From contig NZ_VOIR01000012.1 in assembly GCF_007923295.1 (NCBI RefSeq), positions 62,001 through 126,000 of the forward strand: 64,000 nt of DNA, read 5' to 3'. Each line of letters begins with the position of its first letter. Positions within the stretch are counted from its first letter, which is position 1. The stretch comes from Agrococcus sediminis. GTDB taxonomy: Bacteria; Actinomycetota; Actinomycetes; Actinomycetales; Microbacteriaceae. The translations under genes were made by a program, and so were the position numbers. Of this stretch, positions 46,231 through 54,649 are shown piece after piece. Below the pieces are notes generated by a model. That model searched no databases and had not been told where the DNA came from. It worked only from the letters and a program-made list of their open reading frames with translations.

Positions 46231-47163
46231 CTAGAACCCGACCGGCGCGATGCCCCACTGCCCGCGCCAGTGCTCCCCCGGCTCGAGCCACACGAGGCCC
46301 TGGCCGGAGTTCAGCGCGTTCGCCGGGGCGCTCATCGGCTCGACCGCGACCGCGTGGCGCACCCCGTCGATCGCCGGGAAGTCGCTCGGCGTGAACACGA
46401 CCGCGTACGGGAACGACGCGTCCTGCCAGAGCTCGGCGCCCCTGCCCTCGCGATCGACGAGCGACGACGTGGCCACGCCGCCCACGAACTCGAGGCCCGC
46501 ATAGTTGTGGTCGATGTCGAGCTCCGTCAGGCGTCGGCCGCCGCGCAGGTCGGGCGCCGACGCATCCATCGCGTCCACGAGCGTCTCCTCCGTGGGGATG
46601 AGGTCGACCGCGTTGAAGACGCGCGCCGCCGGCACGGTGAGCGTGAGCTCGTCGGCGGGCGTGCCGCCGACGGCGAGGTACGGATGCGCGCCGCACGCCC
46701 ACGGGGCGCGCTCGGCGCCCGCGTTGATGGCCTCGTGCGTGACGCGCAGCCCGTCGTCGGTGAGCTCGTACGTGACGAAGGTGTCGATGAGGAACGGCCA
46801 GCCCGTCTGCGGGTGGATCGTCGCCTGCAGCAGCACCTTCGACTCGTCGTGCTCGAGCAGCCGGTAGGGCGAGAAGCGCAGCAGCCCATGGCTCGCGTTG
46901 CCCTTGTCGCGCTCGGTGATGGGCAGCCGCTGCGTCTCGCCGTCGAGCTGCCAGTCGCCGCCGGCGACCCGGCCGCCCCACGGCGCGAGCACGATCCCCT
47001 GCCCCTTCGCCGGGCGCTTCTCCTCGGCGAACGGCTCGACGAGGTCGACGTCGTCGACGGTCAGCTCGCGGAGCGTCGCCGCCACCTCGGTGATCGTGGC
47101 GCGCAGGCGGCGCCCGTCGACGTCGCGGGTGATGGTGAACTGCTGTCCTGTGGGCGGGCGCAT
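46231..47163 (-). CDS. Aldose 1-epimerase family protein
   Basis: A 310-aa beta-sandwich enzyme interconverting alpha- and beta-anomers of sugars. Conserved elements: NRVTT-type region replaced here by LAPWGGRVAGGDW, GLLRFSPYRLLEHD, INAGAERAPWACGAHPYLAV with the catalytic His, and FTPSDFPAIDGVRHAVAVEP with the catalytic Glu. It is close to aldose 1-epimerases used with galactose or other hexoses. Confidence 0.88.
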   Translation of the reverse strand: MRPPTGQQFTITRDVDGRRLRATITEVAATLRELTVDDVDLVEPFAEEKRPAKGQGIVLAPWGGRVAGGDWQLDGETQRLPITERDKGNASHGLLRFSPYRLLEHDESKVLLQATIHPQTGWPFLIDTFVTYELTDDGLRVTHEAINAGAERAPWACGAHPYLAVGGTPADELTLTVPAARVFNAVDLIPTEETLVDAMDASAPDLRGGRRLTELDIDHNYAGLEFVGGVATSSLVDREGRGAELWQDASFPYAVVFTPSDFPAIDGVRHAVAVEPMSAPANALNSGQGLVWLEPGEHWRGQWGIAPVGF

Positions 47164-47271
47164 GGGGCGAGCCTAGGAGATGGCGTCCCGATCCCGCTCG
47201 TCCCGGCCGCCGGCACCGGCGCCGGAACCGGCCTCTTCCCCGCCGCGCGGCGCGGATCTAGGCTTCGCGCC

Positions 47272-48060
47272 ATGCACGGTCGCATCGTGGACGTGGTCGC
47301 CGACGTCCTCAACGAGCAGGACGTCGCGATGGCTCGGGCGCTGCTCGCGGAGGCGATGCTCGCCGACACCGACACCGAGATGGCCACGCGCGTGAGCGTG
47401 CGGGCGGGCAGGCCCGATGCGGTGCTGCGCATCCACGGCCACGGCTTCCGGCCTGCGGCCGAGCAGCTGCCGTGCGCGGCCGAGATCCGCGCGCACCCGC
47501 TCTACCGCTATCGGGCGCACACCGGCGACACCCGCCCCACGCGCCTCGAGGACGCGGTGCGCGCGGGATGGCTGCTCGGCGAGGCGACGCGGCGCGTGTT
47601 CGAGACGCTGCAGATCTCGGCGCACCAGGTGGAGGTGACGACCGCGCCCGGCCGCGAGTACGACGGCTGGACGCTCATCGCACCCAGCCCGATCCGGCGG
47701 CTGCAGCTGCGCCCGCTCGAGGAGCACGCGCGGCTGCTGCGCGGCCTCGACAGCCACATCGAGCTGCTGGCCCGCATGCGCGCCGTCGCGCCCGCCGTGC
47801 CGGCCGCCGACGCCCCGCTCCTCACCCCGCGCGAGCAGACGGTGCTCCACCTCATGCACGCGGGCCGCACCGCGGCGGCCATCGGCACGCACCTCGGCGT
47901 CTCGCCGCGCACGGTGCACAAGCATCAGGAGAACCTCTACCGCAAGCTCGGCGCCTGCGACCGGCTCGGCGCGGTGCTCGTCGGGCAGCGGACGGGGCTC
48001 CTCCCCTCCCCCGTCGCCGGGGAGGAGCCCGTCGCTGCCGGCGGCGCGCGCCGGGTCTAG
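47272..48060 (+). CDS. LuxR-family transcriptional regulator
   Basis: A 262-aa protein with a C-terminal LuxR helix-turn-helix: LTPREQTVLHLMHAGRTAAA, then HLGVSPRTVHKHQENLYRKL. The N-terminal 180 residues are not a receiver domain and have no named motif (HPLYRYRAHTGDTRPTRLED). ATG 47272 has TAGGCT 7 nt upstream, so it may be leaderless. It overlaps the stop of the convergent secreted protein gene by 4 bp. Confidence 0.85.
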   Translation: MHGRIVDVVADVLNEQDVAMARALLAEAMLADTDTEMATRVSVRAGRPDAVLRIHGHGFRPAAEQLPCAAEIRAHPLYRYRAHTGDTRPTRLEDAVRAGWLLGEATRRVFETLQISAHQVEVTTAPGREYDGWTLIAPSPIRRLQLRPLEEHARLLRGLDSHIELLARMRAVAPAVPAADAPLLTPREQTVLHLMHAGRTAAAIGTHLGVSPRTVHKHQENLYRKLGACDRLGAVLVGQRTGLLPSPVAGEEPVAAGGARRV

Positions 48061-48488
48061 GGCAGCTCGGCGGCGCAGGCCTCCACGCCCTCCATGAGCG
48101 CCATGCCGAGCACCTCGAACTGCGCCTCGCTCAGGTAGCTGAAGGGCATGTTGCCCTTGCCCTGGTATGCGGCGCCGCTGCCGACGGTCGCCTTGGAGTG
48201 GATGAGCGGCTCCTGCGTCAGCCCCTCGTCGGCCATCCAGTCGGCGACGACCTCGTCGGCGACCCAGCCGCAGTCGGCCTGCAGCTCGGGCGGGATGATG
48301 AACATGGCGCCGAGGTCGCTGAGCGACACCCACGCCGTGCCGCCCTGGATGTGGTGCTGGTAGGCGGCGGCCGCCCACTGGTCGCGGTAGCAGTGGTGCG
48401 CTGAGGCCGCGGCGGCCCCGACCATGCTCATGGCGGCGGTGAGCGCGACGGCGGCCGTGGCGCGGCGCGCGAATGCGGCGCGGTTCAT
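48057..48488 (-). CDS. Secreted protein of unknown function
   Basis: A 143-aa protein with a classical signal peptide (FARRATAAVALTAAMSMVGA, cleaved near ASAHH). The mature part has three Cys (HHCYRDQ, ADCGW, EACAAEL) and Trp/His-rich helices. No named family. ATG 48486-48488; GAGGAGG is nearby upstream. Confidence 0.75.
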   Translation of the reverse strand: MNRAAFARRATAAVALTAAMSMVGAAAASAHHCYRDQWAAAAYQHHIQGGTAWVSLSDLGAMFIIPPELQADCGWVADEVVADWMADEGLTQEPLIHSKATVGSGAAYQGKGNMPFSYLSEAQFEVLGMALMEGVEACAAELP

Positions 48489-48591
48489 GTGTCCTCCTCG
48501 ACAGTGCCGGGAGCTGGGGCGCCCCGGTTCCCTCGATCATCGGCGCGCCGGGGCCGCGTGGGAATGCGCAGAGGTGCGTAGTCCTGTCCGG

Positions 48592-48665
48592 TGCCCCCGC
48601 CGGGATTCGAACCCGGACTGCGCGGAGTTTAAGTCCGCCGCCTCTGCCGGTTGGGCTACGGGGGC
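48592..48665 (-). tRNA. tRNA with Leu(UAA) anticodon and short variable arm
   Basis: A 74-nt tRNA: acceptor GCCCCCG/CGGGGGC, D-region GCCCAACCGGCAGAGGC with a 3-bp stem, anticodon stem GCGGA/TCCGC with loop CTTAAAC (anticodon TAA), 5-nt variable loop GCAGT, T-arm CCGGG-TTCGAAT-CCCGG, discriminator A, then CC. The anticodon reads Leu codon UUA, but canonical tRNA-Leu has a long variable arm, which is absent here. Confidence 0.85.
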
Positions 48666-48717
48666 CGGGCCGCTGCCCGCTCCTACGGTACGCGGCGCTC
48701 GCGTGCGGGAGCGGCGG

Positions 48718-48739
48718 AGCGGTTCCTGGGAGAACCGCT
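48718..48739 (+). promoter_or_regulatory. Palindromic operator upstream of the sugar-binding protein
   Basis: AGCGGTTC-CTGGGA-GAACCGCT is a perfect 8-bp inverted repeat, 86 bp before the binding-protein gene. Its form suits a LacI- or ROK-type sugar repressor. TTACGATCC near 48762-48770 may supply a -10. Confidence 0.6.
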
Positions 48740-48824
48740 TCCCTCTGGGGGACAGGATCGGGTTACGATCCAGCCAGGGCCGACGCGGGCCGCGCTCGGC
48801 CATCCCTGGCAGAAGGAGAACGAC

Positions 48825-50183
48825 ATGCGAGCACGGGCGGGCGCGGCAGGCGCCATCGCAGCAGCACTGCTGCTGACCGGGTGCGGCGGCGGCGGGGCGG
48901 CGGCCGACGCGGACTTCACCGCGGACCCCACGGGCGCGATGACGGGATGGGGCTTCGAGAACACCGACGACGTCGGGCAGGCGCGCCTCGACCACGCGGC
49001 CTCGCAGCTGGAGGGCGTCGAGATCGAGCTCGACCAGACCGCGTTCGACGCGCAGAAGTTCACGACCCTCGCCGCCTCCGGCAACATGCCGGACGTGGTG
49101 CAGATCGACCGGCAGTTCGTGGCGACGTACGCGGCGCAGGGCCTCATCATGCCGCTCGACGAGTGCTTCGCGGCGCACGAGGTCGACGCGCAGCAGCGCT
49201 GGTACCCGCAGGTCGTGCAGGACGTCACGTGGCAGGACCAGGTGTGGGCGGTGCCGCAGTTCTACCAGCCGCCGCTCATCCTCACGAACACCCGCGTCAT
49301 GGAGGAGGCCGGCGTCTCGGCCGACGACCTCGACCCGAGCGACCCCGAGGCGCTCATCGCGGCCGCCGAGGCGATGACGGTCTCCGAGGGCGGCTCGATC
49401 AGCCGCGTCGGCTTCGACCCGCAGGGCGTCTCGAAGGCGGCGATGTGGATGCTGTCGTTCGGCGGCGGCATCGTCGACGAGTCGGGCGCTCCCACGCTCG
49501 ACCGCGAGGAGAACGTCGCGGCCGCGGAGTTCCTCATCGAGCTCTACGACGCGCAGGGCGGCTTCGCCGAGGTCACCGGCCTCGTCGAGTCGTTCGACAT
49601 CTTCGGCGACGGCAACCCGTACGTGACCGACGGCGTCGGCGCCGCCGTATTCGACCAGTGGTACGTCAACGTGCTCACGCCGTACGCCGAGCAGATCGAG
49701 ATCGGCGCGGTGCCGATCAGGAACCAGGAGGGCCAGCCGTTCACGGCGACCGGCGGCTCGTCGTTCGTCATCCCCGCGAGCGCCGAGAACCCGTCGGCCG
49801 CGTGCGCGTGGGCGCTCGCGCTGACGGACCCCGAGGCGTGGCAGGCGGCCGCGGAGGCGCGTGCCGAGACGACCGAGGCGGAGCCCGAGCGGCTCGGCAT
49901 CAACACCGGCCTCTTCACCGGCTCGCCCGAGAGCGACATGCAGATCCGCGACGAGTTCGCCTCGGCGGAGGGCTTCCCCGGCTTCGAGGAGGCGATCGAG
50001 GCGTACTACGCGGTCGCGGCGGAGGGCGCGTCGCTCGGCGGCTCGCCCGCCGGTCAGCAGATCCAGGGCGAGCTCGAGAACGCCATGCAGTCGGCGCTCC
50101 TTGGCGAGCGCTCGGCGCAGGAGGCGCTGACCGCGGCCCAGGAGGCCGCGCAGCGCGCGTACGACCAGGTCGCGGGCGGCTGA
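48825..50183 (+). CDS. Carbohydrate ABC transporter substrate-binding lipoprotein
   Basis: A 452-aa family-1 extracellular binding protein. A lipoprotein signal ends at ALLLTGCGGGG. Typical segments are TTLAASGNMPDVVQIDRQF, LIMPLDECF, VPQFYQPPLILTNTRVMEEA and FVIPASAENPSAACAWALAL. Its ATG follows AGAAGGAGAAC. The permease genes lie convergent on the opposite strand just beyond a bidirectional terminator, so this is a split-operon arrangement. The ligand is probably an oligosaccharide but is not resolved. Confidence 0.9.
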   Translation: MRARAGAAGAIAAALLLTGCGGGGAAADADFTADPTGAMTGWGFENTDDVGQARLDHAASQLEGVEIELDQTAFDAQKFTTLAASGNMPDVVQIDRQFVATYAAQGLIMPLDECFAAHEVDAQQRWYPQVVQDVTWQDQVWAVPQFYQPPLILTNTRVMEEAGVSADDLDPSDPEALIAAAEAMTVSEGGSISRVGFDPQGVSKAAMWMLSFGGGIVDESGAPTLDREENVAAAEFLIELYDAQGGFAEVTGLVESFDIFGDGNPYVTDGVGAAVFDQWYVNVLTPYAEQIEIGAVPIRNQEGQPFTATGGSSFVIPASAENPSAACAWALALTDPEAWQAAAEARAETTEAEPERLGINTGLFTGSPESDMQIRDEFASAEGFPGFEEAIEAYYAVAAEGASLGGSPAGQQIQGELENAMQSALLGERSAQEALTAAQEAAQRAYDQVAGG

Positions 50184-50201
50184 CGCGGCGCTGGACGGAG
50201 C

Positions 50202-50229
50202 GACGGGGCGGAGGCGACTCCGCCCCGTC
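50202..50229. terminator. Bidirectional terminator
   Basis: GACGGGGCGGAG (50202-50213) and CTCCGCCCCGTC (50218-50229) form a perfect 12-bp stem with a 4-nt loop between the convergent binding-protein and permease genes. Confidence 0.9.
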
Positions 50230-50251
50230 GTGCTGTCTGCGCCCGGGCCGC

Positions 50252-51223
50252 TCAGCCCTTGCGGCCGGAGGTCGCGAGGCCCTCGATGAACGAGCGCTGC
50301 CCGAAGGCGAACAGGATGAGCATCGGCAGCGTCACGATGAGCGCCGCGACCATCACGTACTGGTAGTCGCCGTGGCCGCCCGAGGTGGGGCTGTACTTCG
50401 TCATCGCGCTCGCGATGCCGAGCGGCACCGTGTAGGCCTCCGGGGATCCGGCGTTCAGGTAGATGAGCGCGCCCTGCAGGTTGTTCCAGCTGGCCTGGAA
50501 CTCGAAGAGGAACACGATCACGAACGAGGGCACCGAGAGCGGGAAGGCGATCCGCCAGAACTGCCCCCACGCGCTCAGCCCGTCGATGCGCGCCGCCTCG
50601 AACAGCTCCTTCGGCAGGCTGAGGAAGAACTGGCGCTGCAGGAAGATGTAGAACGCGGAGCCGAAGAGGTTGGCGCCCCACAGCGGCACGTGGGTGCCGA
50701 CGAAGCCGAGCTGGTTCCAGATGAGGAACTGCGGCACGAGGGTCACCGCGCCCGGCAGCATCATCGTGGCGAGCACGACGCCGAAGAGCACCTTGCGGCC
50801 GGGGAAGCGGAAGTAGGCGAAGCCGAAGGCGACGAGCGAGCTCGACACCGTCACGAGCGCGGCGGCGAGCACGGCGATGAGCAGGCTGTTGCCGAGCCAC
50901 GCCACGAGCGGCAGCTCGTCGAAGACCTGCACGTAGTTCTCGGGCTGCCACGTCTGCGGGATGAGGCGGTTGTCGAAGACCTCCCCGCGCGGCTTGAAGC
51001 TCGCGGCCAGCAGCCACGCGAACGGGTAGAGGAACAGCGCGCTGCAGCCGAGCAGCAGGACCCATCGCACCGCCTCCCCCACGCGGCCGAGCGGCGAGAG
51101 CGCGGGACCGGGCCGGCGACGGCGCCGGCGGGGCGACGCGTCGGCCCGCTCGACCGGCTCGGCCGGCTCGGGCGCGACGACGTGCGCCTCCTGGATCTGG
51201 CCTGGCTGGACGGGCGAGCTCAT
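50252..51223 (-). CDS. Carbohydrate ABC permease, MalG/inner-membrane type
   Basis: A 323-aa permease with six transmembrane helices. A Pro/Arg-rich cytoplasmic N-terminus of about 45 residues precedes them. The EAA motif is LPKELFEAARIDGLSAWGQF, which docks onto the shared ATPase. It overlaps the upstream permease by 4 bp (ATGA). Confidence 0.92.
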   Translation of the reverse strand: MSSPVQPGQIQEAHVVAPEPAEPVERADASPRRRRRRPGPALSPLGRVGEAVRWVLLLGCSALFLYPFAWLLAASFKPRGEVFDNRLIPQTWQPENYVQVFDELPLVAWLGNSLLIAVLAAALVTVSSSLVAFGFAYFRFPGRKVLFGVVLATMMLPGAVTLVPQFLIWNQLGFVGTHVPLWGANLFGSAFYIFLQRQFFLSLPKELFEAARIDGLSAWGQFWRIAFPLSVPSFVIVFLFEFQASWNNLQGALIYLNAGSPEAYTVPLGIASAMTKYSPTSGGHGDYQYVMVAALIVTLPMLILFAFGQRSFIEGLATSGRKG

Positions 51224-52152
51224 CGCGCCTCCTCGCTCTCGTAGTAGACGAACCGGTTGCCGACCCGCATCTGGATGAGCGAGATGACGAGGATGATGAG
51301 GAACAGCAGCCACGCCATGGCCGCCGCGAAGCCGAAGTTGAACTGCCGGAACGCCTGCTGGAAGAGGTAGATGGCATAGAAGAGCGATGCGTCGGAGGAG
51401 CCCTGCACCGTGTCGCGGTGGAAGAGCAGGAACGCCTGGTCGAAGATCTGGAACGCCGCGATCGTGAGCACGAGCACGTTGAAGAAGATCGCCGGCGAGA
51501 TCATCGGCAGCGTCACGTTCCAGAACCGCCGGAAGGCGCCCGCGCCGTCGAGCGAGGCCGCCTCGTAGAGGTCGGTCGGCACGTTCTGCAGCGCGGCGAG
51601 GAAGATGACCATCGTGCCCGCGACGCCCCACAGCGTCATGAGCACGATCGAGGGCTTGATCCACGCCGGGTCGAGCAGCCACTGCGGCCCGTCGATGCCG
51701 ATCGCCGCGAGCCCGCGGTTGATGGCGCCCTGGCTGCCGTTCAGCAGCAGGAGGAAGACGGATGCCGTGGCCACCACCGGCGTCATCTTCGGCAGGTAGA
51801 AGATGGTGCGGAAGAGCCCCGCGCCGCGCCGCTGGCTGTTGAGCAGCAGCGCGAGCCCGAGCGCGAGCAGCACCTCGAGCGGCACGGCGAGCACCGCGTA
51901 GTACAGCGTGTTCGCGAGCGCCGTCATGACCTTCGGGTCCTCGACGAGCGCCTGGTAGTTCGAGAAGCCGGCCGGCCGGGCCGTGTCGGTCGCGAGCTGG
52001 TAGTGGCTGAACGAGATGACCAGGCTGTAGACCATCGCGCCGAGCGTGAACACGAGGAAGCCCACGATCCACGGCGAGATGAACAGGTAGCCGGCGATCG
52101 CCTCCCGCCGCTGCAGCTTGGTCATGCGCGGCTTCGCGGTCGTCGTCGACAC
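51220..52152 (-). CDS. Carbohydrate ABC permease, MalF/UgpA type
   Basis: A 310-aa permease with six helices (first: IAGYLFISPWIVGFLVFTLG). The EAA motif is VPTDLYEAASLDGAGAFRRF. GTG 52150-52152 follows GAGGGAGGC. No ATPase gene is present locally; the MsiK-type ATPase at 11586-12659 could serve it. Confidence 0.92.
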   Translation of the reverse strand: MSTTTAKPRMTKLQRREAIAGYLFISPWIVGFLVFTLGAMVYSLVISFSHYQLATDTARPAGFSNYQALVEDPKVMTALANTLYYAVLAVPLEVLLALGLALLLNSQRRGAGLFRTIFYLPKMTPVVATASVFLLLLNGSQGAINRGLAAIGIDGPQWLLDPAWIKPSIVLMTLWGVAGTMVIFLAALQNVPTDLYEAASLDGAGAFRRFWNVTLPMISPAIFFNVLVLTIAAFQIFDQAFLLFHRDTVQGSSDASLFYAIYLFQQAFRQFNFGFAAAMAWLLFLIILVISLIQMRVGNRFVYYESEEAR

Positions 52153-52212
52153 CGTGCCTCCCTCGGATCGGGCGTCCCGGGCGGGCCGCTCCTCTCTGTG
52201 TACCCCACTTCT

Positions 52213-52239
52213 CCGAGAAGCGCACGAATCGCTTCTCGG
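52213..52239 (-). promoter_or_regulatory. Palindromic operator upstream of the permease operon
   Basis: CCGAGAAGCG-CACGAAT-CGCTTCTCGG is a perfect 10-bp inverted repeat, 61 bp before the permease start. It shares GAGAA and CGCTTC with the site at 48718-48739 but is not the same sequence. Confidence 0.65.
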
Positions 52240-52245
52240 CATGCC

Positions 52246-52617
52246 TCAGTCGAGCAGCGCCCGGAAGCGCCTCGGCAGCAGCACGTTCTCGCCCGCGCCG
52301 GCGAAGAGCGGCGCGATCTCCTCCGGGCGGTGCCCGGCGATGCCGCAGCCGAGCTCGGTGACGAGGAAGTCGAGCTCCGGATGCTCGGCGGCGTAGCGCA
52401 GCAGGGTCGTGACCCCGTCGCGGATGGTGGCGAGCCCGCTCATCGTGTCGACCGCGTACGACTGCCCGTGGTGCCCGTGCCCCTCGCCCCACACGGCGCC
52501 GAAGCGCTCGTGCGCGAGGCGCGCCGCGCCGCCGTGGTGGGCGCCTGCGGCATTGGAGCCGAAGACGAAGACCTGGTTCGGCTGGAGGGCGTCGATGCGG
52601 TCGGGCGAGGTGCGCAT
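52246..52617 (-). CDS. A1S_2505-like phage-type small protein
   Basis: A 123-aa protein starting DALQPNQVFVFGSNAAGAHH then GGAARLA. This opening and the later VTELGCGIAGHRPEEIAPLF match a family found in phages and bacteria, sometimes called A1S_2505-like non-structural protein. It is related to macro-domain-type folds. Function unknown. ATG 52615-52617 lies 6 nt after CATGAT on the minus strand. Confidence 0.75.
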   Translation of the reverse strand: MRTSPDRIDALQPNQVFVFGSNAAGAHHGGAARLAHERFGAVWGEGHGHHGQSYAVDTMSGLATIRDGVTTLLRYAAEHPELDFLVTELGCGIAGHRPEEIAPLFAGAGENVLLPRRFRALLD

Positions 52618-52647
52618 GCGGCCATCATGGCCCCTCGCGCCCCGGCG

Positions 52648-52653
52648 TAGGCT
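52648..52653 (+). promoter_or_regulatory. -10 box of a leaderless promoter
   Basis: TAGGCT, then GACGCC, then ATG 52660; no ribosome-binding site. Confidence 0.6.
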
Positions 52654-52659
52654 GACGCC

Positions 52660-53199
52660 ATGACCGTCCACGAGCGCGCCACGATCATCCCGCTGCCGGG
52701 GCACGCGCCCCACCTGCCGAAGTCGGCGCTCGTGATGCCGGGCGCCGTGATCGCCGGCGCCGTCTCGCTGGGCGAGCGCGTCGGCGTCTGGCCCGGTGCG
52801 AGCCTCCGCGCCGAGGAGGAGCCGATCACGATCGGCGACGACTCGAACGTGCAGGACAGCTGCTCGCTGCACGTCGACCACGGCTCGCCGCTCAGGATCG
52901 GTGAGCGCGTGTCGATCGGCCACAACGCGGTCGTGCACGGCTGCACCGTCGAGGACGACGTGCTCATCGGCATGCACGCGACCGTGATGAACGGCGCCGT
53001 CATCGGCACCGGGTCGATCATCGCGGCCGGCGCGCTCGTCACCGAGGGCACCGTCATCCCCGACCACTCGCTCGTGGCGGGCGTGCCGGGCAAGGTGCGC
53101 CGCGAGACGACCGAGGACGAGCGGCGCGGCATCGCCCGCAACGCCGAGACGTACGCCAAGCGCATCCAGCTCTACGTCGACGCCATCCACGCGCACTGA
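52660..53199 (+). CDS. Gamma-carbonic-anhydrase-like hexapeptide protein
   Basis: A 179-aa left-handed beta-helix protein with repeating hexapeptides (VIAGAVSLGERVGVWPGASL, ITIGDDSNVQDSCSLHVDHG). The zinc ligands of gamma-class anhydrases are probably the His residues in CSLHVDHG and SIGHNAVVHG. A C-terminal helix follows. It may be a carbonic anhydrase or an unassigned acyltransferase-like protein. Confidence 0.85.
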   Translation: MTVHERATIIPLPGHAPHLPKSALVMPGAVIAGAVSLGERVGVWPGASLRAEEEPITIGDDSNVQDSCSLHVDHGSPLRIGERVSIGHNAVVHGCTVEDDVLIGMHATVMNGAVIGTGSIIAAGALVTEGTVIPDHSLVAGVPGKVRRETTEDERRGIARNAETYAKRIQLYVDAIHAH

Positions 53200-53264
53200 C
53201 CCGCCGGCGCCCTAGCGGGCTGGGTCTGCGGATGCGTAGGCTCGGCCGCACCGGAGGGAGCCAC

Positions 53265-53765
53265 ATGCCCGTCACACCGACCGGCACGGTCGTGCGGCAC
53301 GGCGACGCCGCCGAGCTGGTGCTCGAGCGCAGGGTCGGCAACGACGCGATCGCGGTCTGGCCGTACCTCGCGGAGTCGCGCGAGCTCAGCACCTGGTTCG
53401 GCGCCTACGTGGGCGACCCCGACTCCGGCGAGGTGGTGCTCGCGATGACCGCCGAGGAGGGCGACGCCACCCAGGCGGTCGAGATCCTCGACTGCGACGC
53501 CCCCGAGCACCTCGCGGTGCTGACGACCGACGAGCACGGCTCGTGGAGCCTCGAGGTCGAGCTCGTCGACGGCGGGCACGAGACGGGCTCGGGCACGACC
53601 ATCCGCTTCACCCACCACGATGTGCCCGCCGCCTCGGTGCCCGACATCGCGGCCGGCTGGGAGTGGTACCTCGACCGGCTGGTCGCCGCGCTCGCCGGGC
53701 AGCCGATGCCCGACTGGGATGACTACTACCCGGCGCTGCGCGACGCCTACCGCGGCTCCGACTAG
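53265..53765 (+). CDS. SRPBCC/AHSA1-like protein
   Basis: A 166-aa START-like domain protein ([20 protein letters not shown], then the AHSA1-type [20 protein letters not shown] and [20 protein letters not shown]). Such proteins bind hydrophobic ligands in a helix-grip fold. ATG 53265 follows GGAGGGAGCC. The stop overlaps that of folD by 3 bp. Confidence 0.8.
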   Translation: MPVTPTGTVVRHGDAAELVLERRVGNDAIAVWPYLAESRELSTWFGAYVGDPDSGEVVLAMTAEEGDATQAVEILDCDAPEHLAVLTTDEHGSWSLEVELVDGGHETGSGTTIRFTHHDVPAASVPDIAAGWEWYLDRLVAALAGQPMPDWDDYYPALRDAYRGSD

Positions 53766-54649
53766 CGGGAGCGCACCGCCTGCTCGGCCATCTGCACGAC
53801 GTTGTCGAGCAGCATGACGCGCGTCATCGGGCCGACGCCCCCGGGCACCGGCGACACCCACGCCGCGACCTCCTTGACGCCGGGATCGACGTCGCCGAGC
53901 AGCTTGACCTTGCCGGTCTCGGCCGACAGCCCGCGCGTGATGCCGACGTCGAGCACCGCGGCGCCCGGCTTCACCCAGTCGGCCTTGATGAGGCCGGGCA
54001 CACCGACCGCCGCGACGACGATGTCGGCCTCGCGCACCTGCGCGGCCAGGTCGGGCGTGCGGGAGTGGCAGAGCGTGACGGTCGCGTCGATCCCCTTGCG
54101 GGTCAGCAGCAGCCCGAGCGGCCGCCCCACCGTCAGCCCGCGGCCGACGATCGCGACGGTCGCGCCCGCGATCTCGATGTCGTGCCGGCGCAGCATCTGC
54201 ACGATGCCCGCCGGGGTGCACGGCAGCGGCGAGTCGATCGGGCCGTCGACGCCGAGCACGAGCTTGCCGAGGTTGATCGGGTGCAGCCCGTCGGCATCCT
54301 TCGCCGGATCCATGAGCGTGAGCATCGCGTGCTCGTCGTGGCCCGGCGGCAGCGGCAGCTGGATGATGTAGCCGGTCACCTCGCGCGCCGCGTTGAGGTC
54401 GCGGATCGCGGCCCGCACGTCGGCGCTCGAGGCGCTCGCGGGCAGGTCGACGCGGATCGACTCGATGCCCACCTCGGCGCAGTCGCGATGCTTGCCCTTC
54501 ACGTACGACTGGCTCGCCGGGTCGTCGCCGACGAGCAGGGTGCCGAGGCCGGGCGTGACGCCCTTCGCCTTCAGCGCGTCGACCCTCTCGCGCAGCTCCG
54601 CCTTGATGGCGGATGCGGTGCGGTTGCCGTCGAGGATCTGCGCGGTCAT
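53762..54649 (-). CDS. folD: Bifunctional methylene-THF dehydrogenase/cyclohydrolase FolD
   Basis: A 295-aa enzyme converting 5,10-methylene-THF to 10-formyl-THF. Motifs: [20 protein letters not shown] with the catalytic Lys region, [41 protein letters not shown] for NADP binding and [16 protein letters not shown]. It overlaps glyA by 4 bp, so the pair is one operon behind the ZTP riboswitch. Confidence 0.96.
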   Translation of the reverse strand: MTAQILDGNRTASAIKAELRERVDALKAKGVTPGLGTLLVGDDPASQSYVKGKHRDCAEVGIESIRVDLPASASSADVRAAIRDLNAAREVTGYIIQLPLPPGHDEHAMLTLMDPAKDADGLHPINLGKLVLGVDGPIDSPLPCTPAGIVQMLRRHDIEIAGATVAIVGRGLTVGRPLGLLLTRKGIDATVTLCHSRTPDLAAQVREADIVVAAVGVPGLIKADWVKPGAAVLDVGITRGLSAETGKVKLLGDVDPGVKEVAAWVSPVPGGVGPMTRVMLLDNVVQMAEQAVRSR

